Source: Anaeromyxobacter oryzae (GTDB lineage Bacteria > Myxococcota > Myxococcia > Myxococcales > Anaeromyxobacteraceae). From it: DNA of 64,000 bases. The position numbers and the translations under genes were made by a program. Location: contig NZ_AP025591.1 of the NCBI RefSeq assembly GCF_023169945.1, positions 3,964,481 to 4,028,480 of the forward strand. Reading direction: 5' to 3'. The notes under the pieces are model-generated. The model was not told the DNA's origin. It worked only from the letters and a program-made list of their open reading frames with translations, and did no database searches. Within the stretch, counting starts at the first letter, position 1. Every line of letters begins with the position of its first letter. Positions 17,859 through 28,968 of the stretch are shown one piece after another.

Positions 17859-19073
17859 ATGAGAGCGGTGGTGTGGAAGGGGCCGGGGAAGGTGTCCGTC
17901 GATCAGGTCGAGGATCCGAGGATCGAGAGCGCGACCGACGTCCTCGTGCGGATCAGCACCGCGGGGATCTGCGGGAGCGACCTGCACATGTACGAGGGGC
18001 GCACGTCGGCCGAGCCCGGCGTCGTGCTGGGCCACGAGAACATGGGCGTCATCGAGGAGGTGGGCAGCGCCGTGCAGCAGCTCCGGAAGGGCGACCGCGT
18101 GGTGTTGCCCTTCAACGTCTGCTGCGGCACCTGCTTCAACTGCTCGCGCGGCTACACGAACGCGTGCCTCGTGACGAACGACGAGGCGGCGGGCGCCGCG
18201 TACGGCTACGTCGGCATGGGCCCGTACCGCGGCGGGCAGGCCGAGCTGCTCCGCGTACCCTGGGGCGAGGCCAACTGCATCAAGCTGCCGGGGAAGCCGG
18301 GCGACGAGCTCGAGGACGACTTCCTGCTGCTCTCCGACATCTTCCCGACCGGCTACCACGCCGCGGAGATGGCGAACGTCCAGCCGGGCTCGACGGTCGC
18401 GATCTTCGGCGCCGGCCCGGTCGGCCTGCTCGCGGCCTACAGCTCCATGCTGCGGGGCGCGGCCGAGGTGTACGTCGTGGATGCCGTCCCGGAGCGGCTC
18501 GAGCGCGCCCAGAAGATCGGCGCGGTCGCGGTCGACTTCCGCAAGGGCCCGCCCGCGCAGCAGATCCGGGACCTGCGCCTCAAGAACCCGCTCGTGCGGG
18601 GGGCGATGCGCAAGGGCGAGGAGAAGATGGCCGGGGTCATGTGCGGCATCGACGCGGTGGGCTACCAGGCCAAGGACTTCGAGGACCCCTCGAAGGAGCA
18701 GCCGACCTCGGTGACCGAGCAGCTCGCGGAGATCGTGAACCCCACCGGCGCGCTGGGGATCATCGGCGTCTTCCTCCCCGAGGATCCCGGCGGCAAGGAC
18801 AAGGCCGCGAAGCAGGGCGAGTACCGGCTGCCGTGGGGCGCCCTCTGGGAGAAGGGGATCCGGGTCGGCATGGGGCAGACGCCGGTGAAGAGCTACAGCC
18901 TCGCGCTGCGCGACCTCATCATCGCCGGCCGGGCGAAGCCGAGCTTCATCGTGTCCCGGCGGATCCCGCTCTCGGAGGCGCCCGACGCGTACGCGAAGTT
19001 CGACCGGCGCGAGCCGGGGTACACGAAGGTCCTCATCAAGCCCGCGATGGGGCAGCCCTCGGCGGCGCACTGA
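17859..19073 (+). CDS. Zinc-dependent alcohol dehydrogenase, glutathione-independent formaldehyde dehydrogenase-like
   Basis: A medium-chain NAD(P)-dependent dehydrogenase of 404 residues. Catalytic zinc ligands are in AGICGSDLHMYEG and LGHENMGVIEEVG. The structural-zinc loop reads CCGTCFNCSRGYTNAC. The coenzyme fold is marked by VAIFGAGPVGLLAAYSSMLRGAAEVYVVDAVPERL. The long insertion before the Rossmann end and the MCGIDAVGYQA segment match the FdhA/formaldehyde dehydrogenase branch rather than simple Adh. The start is ATG 17859, with GGAGG 9 bases upstream; an in-frame ATG at 17823 would add 12 residues and lacks this signal. The substrate (formaldehyde, an S-conjugate or another alcohol) is not decided by sequence. 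A hairpin follows the stop. Confidence 0.85.
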   Translation: MRAVVWKGPGKVSVDQVEDPRIESATDVLVRISTAGICGSDLHMYEGRTSAEPGVVLGHENMGVIEEVGSAVQQLRKGDRVVLPFNVCCGTCFNCSRGYTNACLVTNDEAAGAAYGYVGMGPYRGGQAELLRVPWGEANCIKLPGKPGDELEDDFLLLSDIFPTGYHAAEMANVQPGSTVAIFGAGPVGLLAAYSSMLRGAAEVYVVDAVPERLERAQKIGAVAVDFRKGPPAQQIRDLRLKNPLVRGAMRKGEEKMAGVMCGIDAVGYQAKDFEDPSKEQPTSVTEQLAEIVNPTGALGIIGVFLPEDPGGKDKAAKQGEYRLPWGALWEKGIRVGMGQTPVKSYSLALRDLIIAGRAKPSFIVSRRIPLSEAPDAYAKFDRREPGYTKVLIKPAMGQPSAAH

Positions 19074-19084
19074 GCAACGGAGGA

Positions 19085-19123
19085 GCGCCCGGTCCGCAGC
19101 GTTCTCGCGCCGGGGCCGGGCGC
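19085..19123. terminator. Hairpin after the alcohol dehydrogenase gene
   Basis: GCGCCCGG (19085-19092) pairs with CCGGGCGC (19116-19123) around a 23-base loop. It lies between convergent genes. There is no T-run, so the terminator call is tentative. Confidence 0.35.
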
Positions 19124-19139
19124 TTCGCGCGCTCCGGGG

Positions 19140-19943
19140 TCAGAACCTCCCGCCCCACGCGACGAGCGGAGCCCGCTGGATCACCGGGTCGCGGGCCGTG
19201 CTCCCCTCGCCGTCGAGGGCGAGGCGGGCCCGCGGCGAGGGGAGGGCGCCGTACTGCGGCGCGCGCTCCGCGCTCCGCGTCTCGACGGCCGCGTGCACGA
19301 CGCCGACGGTCGCGCCGACGATGATGCCGATCCCGGCGCCGACCATGAGGTCCTTCCCCCAGTCGCCTCCCTGGTTCACGAGGGCGACGCCGCCGCCGAC
19401 GAGGAGCCCGGCCGCGCCGCCGTAGGCCGTGTCCGTGAGCACGGTCGCGAGGGGGTTCCGCCGCGGCTGCTCGCGCTCGTACACGCCGCCGCCGCCGCTC
19501 CCGGTCGCGGGGGGCGGCGGGTTCACCACCGTCGTCGAGGAGGGCGGCGGCTGCCCCGGCGCGCCTTGCGGCGGGTTCACCACGACCTGCTGCGAGGCGG
19601 CGCCACCGCCGGTCTGGCCGGAGGTGGACGACGAAGAGGACGAAGGCGCCGTGCCCGACGAGGGTGCGGACGCCGAGGAGGGCGCCGGGGACGGGGCGGC
19701 CCCCGCGGCCGACGAGCCGGTGCCCTGCGGCTCGTACTGCGGCTGCTGCGCCGGCTGCTGCTGGGGCGGCTGTTGCGGTTGCTGCGGTTGCTGCGGCTGC
19801 TGTGGCGGCTGGGGTTGCTGCTGGGGTGGCTGCGGCTGCGCCTGTGGCTGCTGCTGCGGGGGATACGGATAGGCCTGCGGTGCCTGGCCGAGCGCAGCGA
19901 GCGGCGCGAGGGCGGCAACGAGGAAGAGCGCGTGCTTGTTCAT
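19140..19943 (-). CDS. Exported Pro/Gln-rich protein with C-terminal glycine-zipper segment
   Basis: A 267-residue protein of unknown function. It has a signal peptide (MNKHALFLVAALAPLAALGQA), then a low-complexity PQQ/QPQ/PQQPQ tract (about residues 22-72). A Ser/Ala/Pro/Thr-rich linker with poly-Ser (75-115) and two copies of VVVNPPQG / VVNPPPP follow. The end is structured, with two Gly-rich hydrophobic segments (GGAAGLLVGGGVALV and VGAGIGIIVGATVGVVHAA) of the glycine-zipper type, then a short polar tail. The start ATG 19943 follows GGAGGGG. Cell-envelope attachment is plausible. The repeat tract on DNA is at about 19740-19860. No enzymatic motif was seen. Confidence 0.7.
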   Translation of the reverse strand: MNKHALFLVAALAPLAALGQAPQAYPYPPQQQPQAQPQPPQQQPQPPQQPQQPQQPQQPPQQQPAQQPQYEPQGTGSSAAGAAPSPAPSSASAPSSGTAPSSSSSSTSGQTGGGAASQQVVVNPPQGAPGQPPPSSTTVVNPPPPATGSGGGGVYEREQPRRNPLATVLTDTAYGGAAGLLVGGGVALVNQGGDWGKDLMVGAGIGIIVGATVGVVHAAVETRSAERAPQYGALPSPRARLALDGEGSTARDPVIQRAPLVAWGGRF

Positions 19944-20404
19944 TGGGTTGGTTCCCCTCCGACCAAAAGGTGGTGCTCGCGAGGGGCGCGGGCCAAAGGG
20001 TGGTCTGGCGTCGGCCTCTCGCCCGGGACGCTCGGCGCCTCGCCCGGCGGCCGGTGGACGAGCGGAGCGCGCGGACTCCGCGGAACGCGGGGAGGCGAGG
20101 TTCACGGAAGGTGCGGCAGCCAGGAGGGGCGCCCCGCGCGACCTCCGCGCCTTCCGGATCGCGGCACACCATCCGGTGGACTACACCGTCGGTAGAATGG
20201 CGCGCGGGCGGCTCCCGCGCCTCCGGCGGACGGCGCGGGACCGCTCGAGGTGGACGGGCCGGATGGTCGGGCCGGGCGCGAATCGCGAGCCTGACCCTTC
20301 AGAGACCTTCCGCCGCGCCGCGTTGCCCAACAGTTTACGCCCCAGCGCGGGCCCCGGACCGTGGAGCAGGAGGGAAGTCTGCCTCGGGGTTGCGCGCGCC
20401 ACCG
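19944..20404. other. Divergent regulatory region upstream of the actA-cox operon
   Basis: A 461-bp spacer between the Pro/Gln-rich gene (minus) and actA (plus). No gene was recognised. A TAGAAT at 20193-20198 is the best -10-like hexamer on the plus strand but has no matching -35. AACAGTTTAC at about 20329-20338 is locally AT-rich. The promoter of the long respiratory operon must lie here or close by. Confidence 0.4.
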
Positions 20405-21058
20405 ATGAGCGCGCTCTTCTCGCCGAGATCGAACGCCGTCTTCCGCCTCGTACTCGTCCTCCTGATCGCCGGCGCCGCCGGGTCGGTCGGCGGCGCGATG
20501 CTCTACTGGCGGACGCCCTACGGCACCGGGCAGCAGGTCCAGGTCGCCCAGCCGATCCAGTTCGATCACCGTCACCACGTGCAGGACGACCTGATCGACT
20601 GCCGCTACTGCCACACGACCGTGGACCGCGCGCCGTCCGCTGGCATCCCGCCCACCGAGCTCTGCCTGAACTGCCACTCGCAGGTGTGGAACAAGAGCCC
20701 GCTGCTCGATCTCGTCCGGGCGAGCTGGTTCGCGAACAAGCCGCTGCCCTGGGTCCGCGTCCACAAGCTCCCGGACTTCGTCTACTTCAACCACTCCATC
20801 CACGTGAACAAGGGCGTCGGCTGCGTCGAGTGCCACGGGCGCGTCGACACCATGGCCGCGATCGAGCAGGTGCAGCCGCTCACGATGGGATGGTGCCTCG
20901 AGTGTCACCGCAACCCGTACCCGCGCCTCCGGCCTCCGGACGAGGTGACGAACATGACGTGGAAGCCGCCGCCCGGCGATCCCATCGCCTACGGCAAGGA
21001 GCTGGCGAAGAAGTACGACGTCCAACCGCGGACGAGCTGCTACACATGCCATCGCTAA
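20405..21058 (+). CDS. actA: Alternative complex III pentahaem cytochrome c subunit ActA
   Basis: First subunit of the quinol-oxidising alternative complex III. The 217-residue product has one N-terminal membrane anchor ([22 protein letters not shown], about 12-33) and five CxxCH haem c sites: CRYCH, CLNCH, CVECH, CLECH and CYTCH. Additional conserved histidines ([21 protein letters not shown]) probably serve as distal ligands. It would sit on the periplasmic face, passing electrons from the ActB/ActC quinol site to ActE or the oxidase. The stop overlaps the start of actB by 13 bases. It heads an operon of at least 12 genes ending with coxD. Confidence 0.93.
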   Translation: MSALFSPRSNAVFRLVLVLLIAGAAGSVGGAMLYWRTPYGTGQQVQVAQPIQFDHRHHVQDDLIDCRYCHTTVDRAPSAGIPPTELCLNCHSQVWNKSPLLDLVRASWFANKPLPWVRVHKLPDFVYFNHSIHVNKGVGCVECHGRVDTMAAIEQVQPLTMGWCLECHRNPYPRLRPPDEVTNMTWKPPPGDPIAYGKELAKKYDVQPRTSCYTCHR

Positions 21059-23996
21059 GGCTTCCCATCTACGGACAGCGGAGCTCGGGCGTCGACGCGC
21101 GCCGGTGGCGCAGCGTCGAGCAGGCGGACGGCGACGTGGAGCTCGCGCCGGGAGAGTTCCCGGAGGGCGCCGCGGAGGTGCCGGAGGGCTTCGGGCGGCG
21201 GAGCTTCCTCCAGCTCCTCGGGGCCTCCGCGGCCCTCGCCGGCGTCGCCGCGTGCAAGCCACCGCGCGAGAAGGTCGTCTCGTACGTGAAGCCGCCCGCC
21301 TCGGTCGTCCCGAGCGTGCCGAACGCGTACGCGACCGCGATCAGCCGGGGCGGTTACGCGCTGGGGCTCGTCGTGACGAGCTGGGAGGGTCGCCCCACCA
21401 AGATCGACGGGAACCGCGAGCACCCCGCGAACCGCGGCGGCACCGACGCGATCACCCAGGCGAGCATCCTCGACCTGTACGATCCCGCGCGCCTCGAGGG
21501 CTTCCGGCGCGGGACGCGCTCGCTCGGCCTCGTCCCGCTCCTGCAGGAGCTCTCGGCGCTCGCCCGGGGCCACGAGAAGGACGGCGGCGCGCGGCTCCGC
21601 TTCCTCGTGGAGCCGACCACCTCGCCCACGCTCGCGGACCTGCGCCGCCGGATCCTGCAGCGGTTTCCGAACGCCCGGTTCGACGCGTGGGCGCCCGTCG
21701 GCGACGACGCCGCGCGGGCGGGCGCGCAGCTCGCCTTCGGCCGCCCCCTCGACGTGTCGCTCTCCCTCGTGGAGGCCGACGTCATCCTCTCCCTCGAGTC
21801 GGACCTCCTCGCGGTGGACGGCGAGCCGCTCCGGCAGGCGCGGGAGTTCGCGGATCGCCGCACCGGCGAGCGGATGAACCGGCTCTACGTGGCCGAGTCG
21901 CGCTTCACGGTCACCGGCGGCATGGCGGATCACCGGCTCCGGATGCGCTCGTCGGACGTGCTCGGGTTCGCGCGCGCGGTCTGCGCCGAGCTCGCGAGCA
22001 AGCACGGCGTCGGCGCGCTCGCGCCGCTCGGCGCGCCGGCGCAGGGTCCGTCGGCGAAGGCGGCCGCCGCGGTCGCGGCGGACCTCGCGCGGGCGCGGGG
22101 GCGGTCGCTCGTCGCCGCAGGCGCGCGGCAGCCGCCCGCGGTGCACGCCATCGCCGCGGTGATGAACGCGGCGCTCGGCAACGCCGGCCGGACCGTCGGC
22201 TACCGGCCCACCGCCCTGCTCGATCCGGACGCCGGCCCGGCGCGCCTCGCCGCGCTCGCGAAGGAGATCCAGGCCGGGCAGGTCGACACCGTCGTCGTCA
22301 CCGCCTGGAACCCGCTCCACACCGCCCCCGCCGACCTCCGCCTCCGCGAGCTCTTCCCGAAGGTGAAGGACTCGATCGTCCTCGCCTACCGCGACGACGA
22401 GACGGTGCGTGCGGCCGGCTGGCGGCTCGCGGCGAGCCACTACCTCGAATCCTGGGGCGACCTGCGCGCGCGCGACGGCACCGTCTCCATCGTGCAGCCG
22501 CTCATCCAGCCGCTCTTCCCGAGCATCACCGAGGTCGAGCTGCTCGCGGCGTTCCTCGACGAGGGCGACAGGGGCGCGTGGCGGATCGTGCGCGACGGCT
22601 GGGTGGCGCGGGCGGGGGCGCAGGGGTTCGACGGGAAGTGGGACGGCTGGCTCGCCGCGGGGGTCGTCTCCGGGACCGCGAGCGCCGCCGAGGCGCCCGC
22701 GCCCGAGGCGGGCCGGGTGGCGGAGGCGGTGCGCGCGGTCGCCGTCCCGGCGGGCGGCCTCGAGGTCTCGTTCACCCCTTCGTACAAGGTGCTCGACGGG
22801 CGCCACCTCGAGAACGCCTGGCTGCAGGAGTTCCCGGATCCGATCACGAAGCAGGTCTGGGACAACGCGGCGCACTTCTCGCAGGCGACGGCGACGCGGC
22901 TCGGCATCACCTCCGGGGACGTGGTGGAGCTCTCGTTCCGGGGGCGGAAGGTCTCCGCGGCGGCGCTCGTGATGCCCGGCCACGCGGACGAGGCGGTGAC
23001 GCTGCCGCTCGGGTGGGGCCAGACGGTGACCGGCGCGGTGGGGAACGGCACCGGCTTCGACGCGTACCTGCTCCGCACGGTGGACGCGCCGTGGTTCGCG
23101 ACCGGGCTCGAGGTCCGGAGGACCGGCGACACGTACAAGCTCGCGACCACGCAGGAGCACTTCCAGATGATGGGCCGGGCCATCGCCCTCTCGTACGACG
23201 CGCCGCGATTCGCCCACGAGAAGGCCGAGCTCGACGAGCACCGCGGGCCGCAGCCGACGATCCAGACGCCGATCGACTACACGCACCAGGACTACCGGTG
23301 GGGCATGGCCATCGACCTCTCGCGCTGCATCGGCTGCGGCGCGTGCACGATCGCGTGCCAGGCGGAGAACAACATCCCGGTGGTGGGGAAGACGCAGGTG
23401 CTCCGGAGCCGCGAGATGCACTGGCTCCGGGTGGACCGGTACTTCGAGGGCCCGACCGAGGATCCGCAGACCGTCTCGCAGCCCCTCGCCTGCGTGCACT
23501 GCGAGGCGGCGCCCTGCGAGTACGTCTGCCCCGTGAACGCGACGGTCCACGGCGACGAGGGCCTGAACGAGATGGTCTACAACCGGTGCGTCGGGACCCG
23601 GTACTGCTCCAACAACTGTCCGTACAAGGTCCGCCGGTTCAACTGGCTCGACTGGCACGGCGACATGCCGGCGACGCTCAGGATGCTGCAGAACCCGGAC
23701 GTCACCGTCCGCGCGCGCGGCGTCATGGAGAAGTGCACCTACTGCGTGCAGCGGATCGAGCGCGCGCGGATCACCGCGCGCTCCGCCGGCCGGAAGATCG
23801 GCGGCGACGAGGTCCAGAGCGCGTGCCAGCAGGCGTGCCCGACCGAGGCCATCGTCTTCGGCAACCTGAACGATCCGAGCTCCGCCGTCTCGAAGCGGCA
23901 CGCCGACGAGCGCCGCTACGACCTCCTGCACGAGCTCGGCACGCGCCCGCGCACGGCCTACCTCGTCCAGCTGCGCAACCCGAACCCCGACCTCGC

Positions 23997-24000
<4 letters not shown>
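21046..24000 (+). CDS. actB: Alternative complex III molybdopterin-oxidoreductase-like/iron-sulfur subunit ActB
   Basis: A 984-residue fusion. The first ~700 residues resemble a molybdopterin oxidoreductase but belong to the ActB type, which is thought to hold no Mo cofactor. The last ~260 residues form a ferredoxin-like subunit with four Cys clusters: [37 protein letters not shown], and CTYC...[10 protein letters not shown]. The N-terminal [20 protein letters not shown] looks like a twin-arginine signal with a lipobox-like Cys. The ATG at 21046 lies inside the end of actA. It forms the peripheral electron-transfer arm between the quinol site and the haems. The stop overlaps actC (ATGA). Confidence 0.93.
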
Positions 24001-25423
<1,423 letters not shown>

Positions 25424-25427
<4 letters not shown>

Positions 25428-25957
25428 AGACCCTCGTCCTCGGAGAGTTCGCGGAGCAGGCGGCGCTCCTCGACGCCGCCCGGAGCCTGCGCGCGCGCGG
25501 CGGGGCGCGGCTCGATCTCCACTCGCCGTACCCGCTGAACGGGGCCGAGGAGGCGCTCGGGCTCCGCAAGTCCACCGTGCCGCTCATGGTCCTCGTCTTC
25601 GGCGTGGCGGGCGCCGCCTCGGGGTACCTGCTGCAGTGGTACACGGTCGGCTACGACTGGCCCCTCAACGTCGGGAACCGCCCGCCGCACAGCGCGCCCG
25701 CGTTCATCCCGGTCACCTTCGAGCTCGGCGTGCTGTTCGCCGCCCTCTCGATCTTCATCGGGCTCCTCGCGGTGTACTTCGGCTTCCCGCGCGTCCATCA
25801 CCCTGCGTTCGAGGTCGAGGCGTTCCGCTCCGCGACCATCGACGGACTCTGGCTCTCCGCCGAGGTGGAGTGGAAGGACGCGGAGGCGACCGCCACCGAG
25901 CTGCGCCGCCTCGGCGCGACCCAGGTGTCCATCGTGCCGGAGGAGGCGGAGACATGA
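25424..25957 (+). CDS. actD: Alternative complex III subunit ActD (DUF3341)
   Basis: A 177-residue protein with a soluble N-terminal part ([35 protein letters not shown]). Two transmembrane helices follow (about 50-70, [21 protein letters not shown], and about 100-120, [20 protein letters not shown]), then a C-terminal domain ending [17 protein letters not shown]. This is the ActD/DUF3341 layout. It is an accessory membrane subunit of alternative complex III without cofactors. It is coupled to actC and actE by ATGA overlaps. Confidence 0.92.
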
Positions 25958-26520
25958 CGCGCCGCCTCGCGCTCGTCGCGCTCCTCGCGCTGACCGCCTG
26001 CCCGCGGCTCGACCCGATGCAGCGGCAGCAGAAGTACAAGGCGTACCAGGAGAGCCGCTTCACCGCGGACGGGCTCGCGATGATGCACCCGCCGCCCGGG
26101 ACGGTCCCGTACGGCCCGCCGCTCGAGCCGGCGGTCGCGACGGGCCGCGGCCCGGACGGGAAGCCGCTCGCCGTCATGCCCGTGAAGATCGACGCCGCGC
26201 TGCTCGCCCGGGGCCGCCTGCGCTTCGACACGAACTGCGCCATCTGCCACGGCGTGCTCGGCGACGGCGAGAGCCAGGTCGCGCTCAACATGTCGCTCCG
26301 CCGGCCGCCGTCGCTCCACCTCTACCGCGACCGGCCCGACGGCTACATCTTCCAGGTGATCTCCCAGGGCTTCGGCCTCATGCCGTCGTACGCGCACCTC
26401 ACGGTCCAGGACCGCTGGGCCGTCGTCGCCTACGTGCGCGCCCTGCAGCTCAGCCAGCACGCCACCGTCGAGCAGGTGCCGCAGGAGGCGCGCCAGCGCC
26501 TCGAGAAGGAGGGGCGATGA
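25954..26520 (+). CDS. actE: Alternative complex III monohaem cytochrome c lipoprotein ActE
   Basis: A 188-residue lipoprotein: signal peptide with lipobox LLALTAC (Cys16), then one class I cytochrome c domain with the haem site CAICHGVLGDG. The axial Met candidate is in GFGLMPSYAHL. It anchors to the membrane and receives electrons from ActA, passing them to the CoxB cytochrome domain or a soluble cytochrome. The length and the VAYVRALQLSQHA C-terminal helix are typical. It overlaps actD and actF by ATGA on each side. Confidence 0.93.
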   Translation: MTRRLALVALLALTACPRLDPMQRQQKYKAYQESRFTADGLAMMHPPPGTVPYGPPLEPAVATGRGPDGKPLAVMPVKIDAALLARGRLRFDTNCAICHGVLGDGESQVALNMSLRRPPSLHLYRDRPDGYIFQVISQGFGLMPSYAHLTVQDRWAVVAYVRALQLSQHATVEQVPQEARQRLEKEGR

Positions 26521-27698
26521 ACCTGAGCCCGTACCAGGGCGGCCGGCGCCTCCTCACGACGTCCGCCGCCGTCGGCGTCGCGGGGCTGGTCCTCACCGCG
26601 ATCGGCGGCGCGTTCGACGCGCGCCGCGCGCTCTACGCCTACCTCGTCGCGTTCGTCTACTGGCTCGGGCTCGCGCTCGGCGCGCTCATCCTGCTCGGGG
26701 CCTTCCACGCGTCGAGCGCGAAGTGGGCGGTGGTGCTGCGGCGGTTCCTCGAGAACGTGCCGGGGGTGATCCCGCTCTTCATCGTCCTGTTCATCCCGAT
26801 CCTCCTCGGGCGCCATCAGCTCTTCCCGTGGGTGGATCCCGGCGCGCTCGAGGGCGAGCTGCGCAAGGCGGTCGAGCACAAGACGAAGTACCTGAACGTC
26901 TCCTTCTTCCTCGTCCGCGCGGCCTTCTACTTCGTCTCGTGGATCGTCGTCGCGCACTTCCTCCGTGCGTGGTCGCTCCGGCAGGACGCGGCGGGCGGCG
27001 TCACCCTCACGAGGTGGCAGCGGCGCCTCGGCGCCGGCGCGCTCCCGCTCCTCGGCCTCACCATGACCTTCGCGGCGTTCGACTGGATCATGTCGATCGA
27101 TCCGCGGTTCTACTCGACGATCTTCGGCGTCTACTGGTGGGCGGGCAGCTTCATGGGCGCGTTCGCGGTGACGAACATCGCGGCGTTCGCCACGCGTGAA
27201 GATCCGAACCAGTTCGGCGCGTACCTGAACCTCGACCACTTCCACTCCCTCGGGAAGTACACGCTCGCGTTCGTCGCGTTCTGGGCCTACGTCGCGTTCT
27301 CGCAGTTCATGCTGATCTGGATCGCGAACATCCCGGACGAGGTGCCCTGGTACATCCTCCGGATCAACGGGGGGTGGCTCTGGGTCGGCGTGTTCCTCGC
27401 CCTGTTCCACTTCGTGGTCCCGTTCTTCACGCTGCTCCAGCGGGCGGTGACCCGGAACCCGCGCCGGCTGGCGTGGGTCTCCGCCGGCCTGCTCGTGGTG
27501 CACTGGGTCGACCTCTACTGGCTGATCATGCCGCACGTCCACGAGCGCGGGCCCCGCTTCACGCTCTGGGATCTGACCGCGTTCGTGGGCGTGGGCGGCG
27601 TGACCGTCGCGATGGCCGTGCTGCGGATGCGCGGGACGCTGGCGATCCCGGTCCGCGATCCCTACCTCGAGGACTCGCTGAGGTACCAGCCGCAATGA
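26517..27698 (+). CDS. actF: Alternative complex III membrane subunit ActF
   Basis: A 393-residue, about ten-helix membrane protein, an ActC paralogue lacking the full NrfD signature. Typical text includes AYLVAFVYWLGLALGALILLGAFHASSAKW, GVIPLFIVLFIPILLGRHQLFPWVDP, FAAFDWIMSIDPRFYSTIFGVYWWAGSFMG and FSQFMLIWIANIPDEVPWYILRINGGW. It pairs with ActC in the membrane; a role in proton translocation is a proposal from structural work, not shown here. It is coupled to actE and to the small following gene by ATGA overlaps. Confidence 0.93.
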   Translation: MNLSPYQGGRRLLTTSAAVGVAGLVLTAIGGAFDARRALYAYLVAFVYWLGLALGALILLGAFHASSAKWAVVLRRFLENVPGVIPLFIVLFIPILLGRHQLFPWVDPGALEGELRKAVEHKTKYLNVSFFLVRAAFYFVSWIVVAHFLRAWSLRQDAAGGVTLTRWQRRLGAGALPLLGLTMTFAAFDWIMSIDPRFYSTIFGVYWWAGSFMGAFAVTNIAAFATREDPNQFGAYLNLDHFHSLGKYTLAFVAFWAYVAFSQFMLIWIANIPDEVPWYILRINGGWLWVGVFLALFHFVVPFFTLLQRAVTRNPRRLAWVSAGLLVVHWVDLYWLIMPHVHERGPRFTLWDLTAFVGVGGVTVAMAVLRMRGTLAIPVRDPYLEDSLRYQPQ

Positions 27699-28123
27699 CC
27701 ACCGAGACCGAGCGCCCGGCCTCCGGGCACGAGGACCACGGGGTCCGGTCCGAGGAGGACCGGATCTCCACGCCCGCCGTCATCGGCGTCGGCGTCGCCG
27801 CGCTCCTCCTCTTCTTCCTCGCGTCCGTCGCCACCTCCGCGTTCATGCACGGGCGCCTGGTCGAGCGCGGCCCCATCGCGATCCCGCCCGAGATCGGAGA
27901 CTCGAAGATCGGCATGGTCGAGCAGCAGCTCTTCAACGGGTACCCGCTCCGGGGCGAGCGCGACCGGGCCCGCCGTCTCGAGCGGCTCGGCTCCTACGGC
28001 TGGGTCGACCGCGGCGCGGGCGTGGTCCACGTCCCGATCCAGCAGGCGATGGACCTCGTCGCCCAGGGCGTCCGTCCGCAGGGTGCCCCCGCGGCCGGCG
28101 CCTCGCCGGGAGGCCAGCCGTGA
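27695..28123 (+). CDS. Small single-span membrane protein between actF and sco, function unknown
   Basis: A 142-residue protein. It has a charged N-terminal tail (1-26), one transmembrane helix (about 27-50, PAVIGVGVAALLLFFLASVATSAFM) and a short soluble C-terminal part. That part contains LERLGSYGWVDRGAGVVHVPIQQAMDLVAQG and ends in a Pro/Gly/Ala tail. The SYGWVDR..GVVHVPI motif is, to my memory, recurrent in small proteins of respiratory operons, but I know no assigned function. It overlaps actF (ATGA) and sco (GTGA), so it is strictly part of the operon. It could be an accessory subunit or assembly factor of the complex III-oxidase supercomplex. Confidence 0.8.
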   Translation: MTTETERPASGHEDHGVRSEEDRISTPAVIGVGVAALLLFFLASVATSAFMHGRLVERGPIAIPPEIGDSKIGMVEQQLFNGYPLRGERDRARRLERLGSYGWVDRGAGVVHVPIQQAMDLVAQGVRPQGAPAAGASPGGQP

Positions 28124-28968
28124 TCCGCCCCGCCGCCGCCCTCGCGCTCGCGGCCCTCGCTGCGGCCGCGCCCGCGCGCGCCCAGTACCGGACCGACCGG
28201 TCCGCGAACGCGCCGCCGATCCAGGCGCAGCCGATGGGCCTCGAGGAGGTCCGGATCGAGGAGAAGCTCGCCGCGCCGGTGCCGCTCGACACGACCTTCA
28301 CCGACTGGCGCGGCCGCACCTTCACGCTCAGGAAGGCCTTCGCCGGGAACCGGCCCGTGATCCTCACGCTCGTCTACTACGACTGCCCGATGCTCTGCGG
28401 GCTCATCCTGTCCGGCCTCGCGAAGACCATGCGCGAGAACGGCCTCGTGCTCGGCAAGGACTACGATGCCGTGACGATCTCGTTCGACCCGGACGAGAAG
28501 CCGGCGATGGCCGCCGAGCGCCGCCGCGGGTACCTCCAGTCCCTCGGCAGGCAGGACTCCGGCGCGGAGTGGCCGTTCCTCGTGGGCACCGGGCAGGCAT
28601 CGCGCGCCGTCGCGGACGCGGTCGGCTTCTACTACAAGAAGGACGACCGCACGGGCGAGTGGGCGCACATGGCCGCCGTCCTCGTCCTTACTCCGGACGG
28701 GAAGGTCTCCCGCTACCTCTACGGCATCGAGTACCCGTCGAAGGAGTTCCGGCTGTCCGTCGTCGAGGCCGCCGGCGGCAAGGTCGGCACGAGCTTCGAT
28801 CGCTTCCTCCTCACCTGCTACCGCTACGACCCCGCCTCGCGGAAGTACGAGCCGTACGCGATCGGCATCATGCGGGCGGGTGCGCTCGCGGTGCTGCTCG
28901 GCCTGTCGGGCCTCATCGGCGGCCTCGTCTGGCGGGAGCGGCGCGGGAAGGCGAGGCACGCGCCATGA
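28120..28968 (+). CDS. SCO1/SenC family copper chaperone
   Basis: A 282-residue thioredoxin-fold protein that delivers copper to the CuA site of subunit II. It has a signal peptide (AALALAALAAAAPARA) and a Cu-binding CPMLC (Cys89, Cys93). The third ligand is His183 in GEWAHMA, and there is a C-terminal transmembrane helix (about 252-272, IGIMRAGALAVLLGLSGLIG). This end-anchored layout is common in caa3 operons. The start is GTG at 28120, overlapping the previous stop. It lies directly upstream of coxB, its likely target. Confidence 0.92.
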   Translation: MIRPAAALALAALAAAAPARAQYRTDRSANAPPIQAQPMGLEEVRIEEKLAAPVPLDTTFTDWRGRTFTLRKAFAGNRPVILTLVYYDCPMLCGLILSGLAKTMRENGLVLGKDYDAVTISFDPDEKPAMAAERRRGYLQSLGRQDSGAEWPFLVGTGQASRAVADAVGFYYKKDDRTGEWAHMAAVLVLTPDGKVSRYLYGIEYPSKEFRLSVVEAAGGKVGTSFDRFLLTCYRYDPASRKYEPYAIGIMRAGALAVLLGLSGLIGGLVWRERRGKARHAP

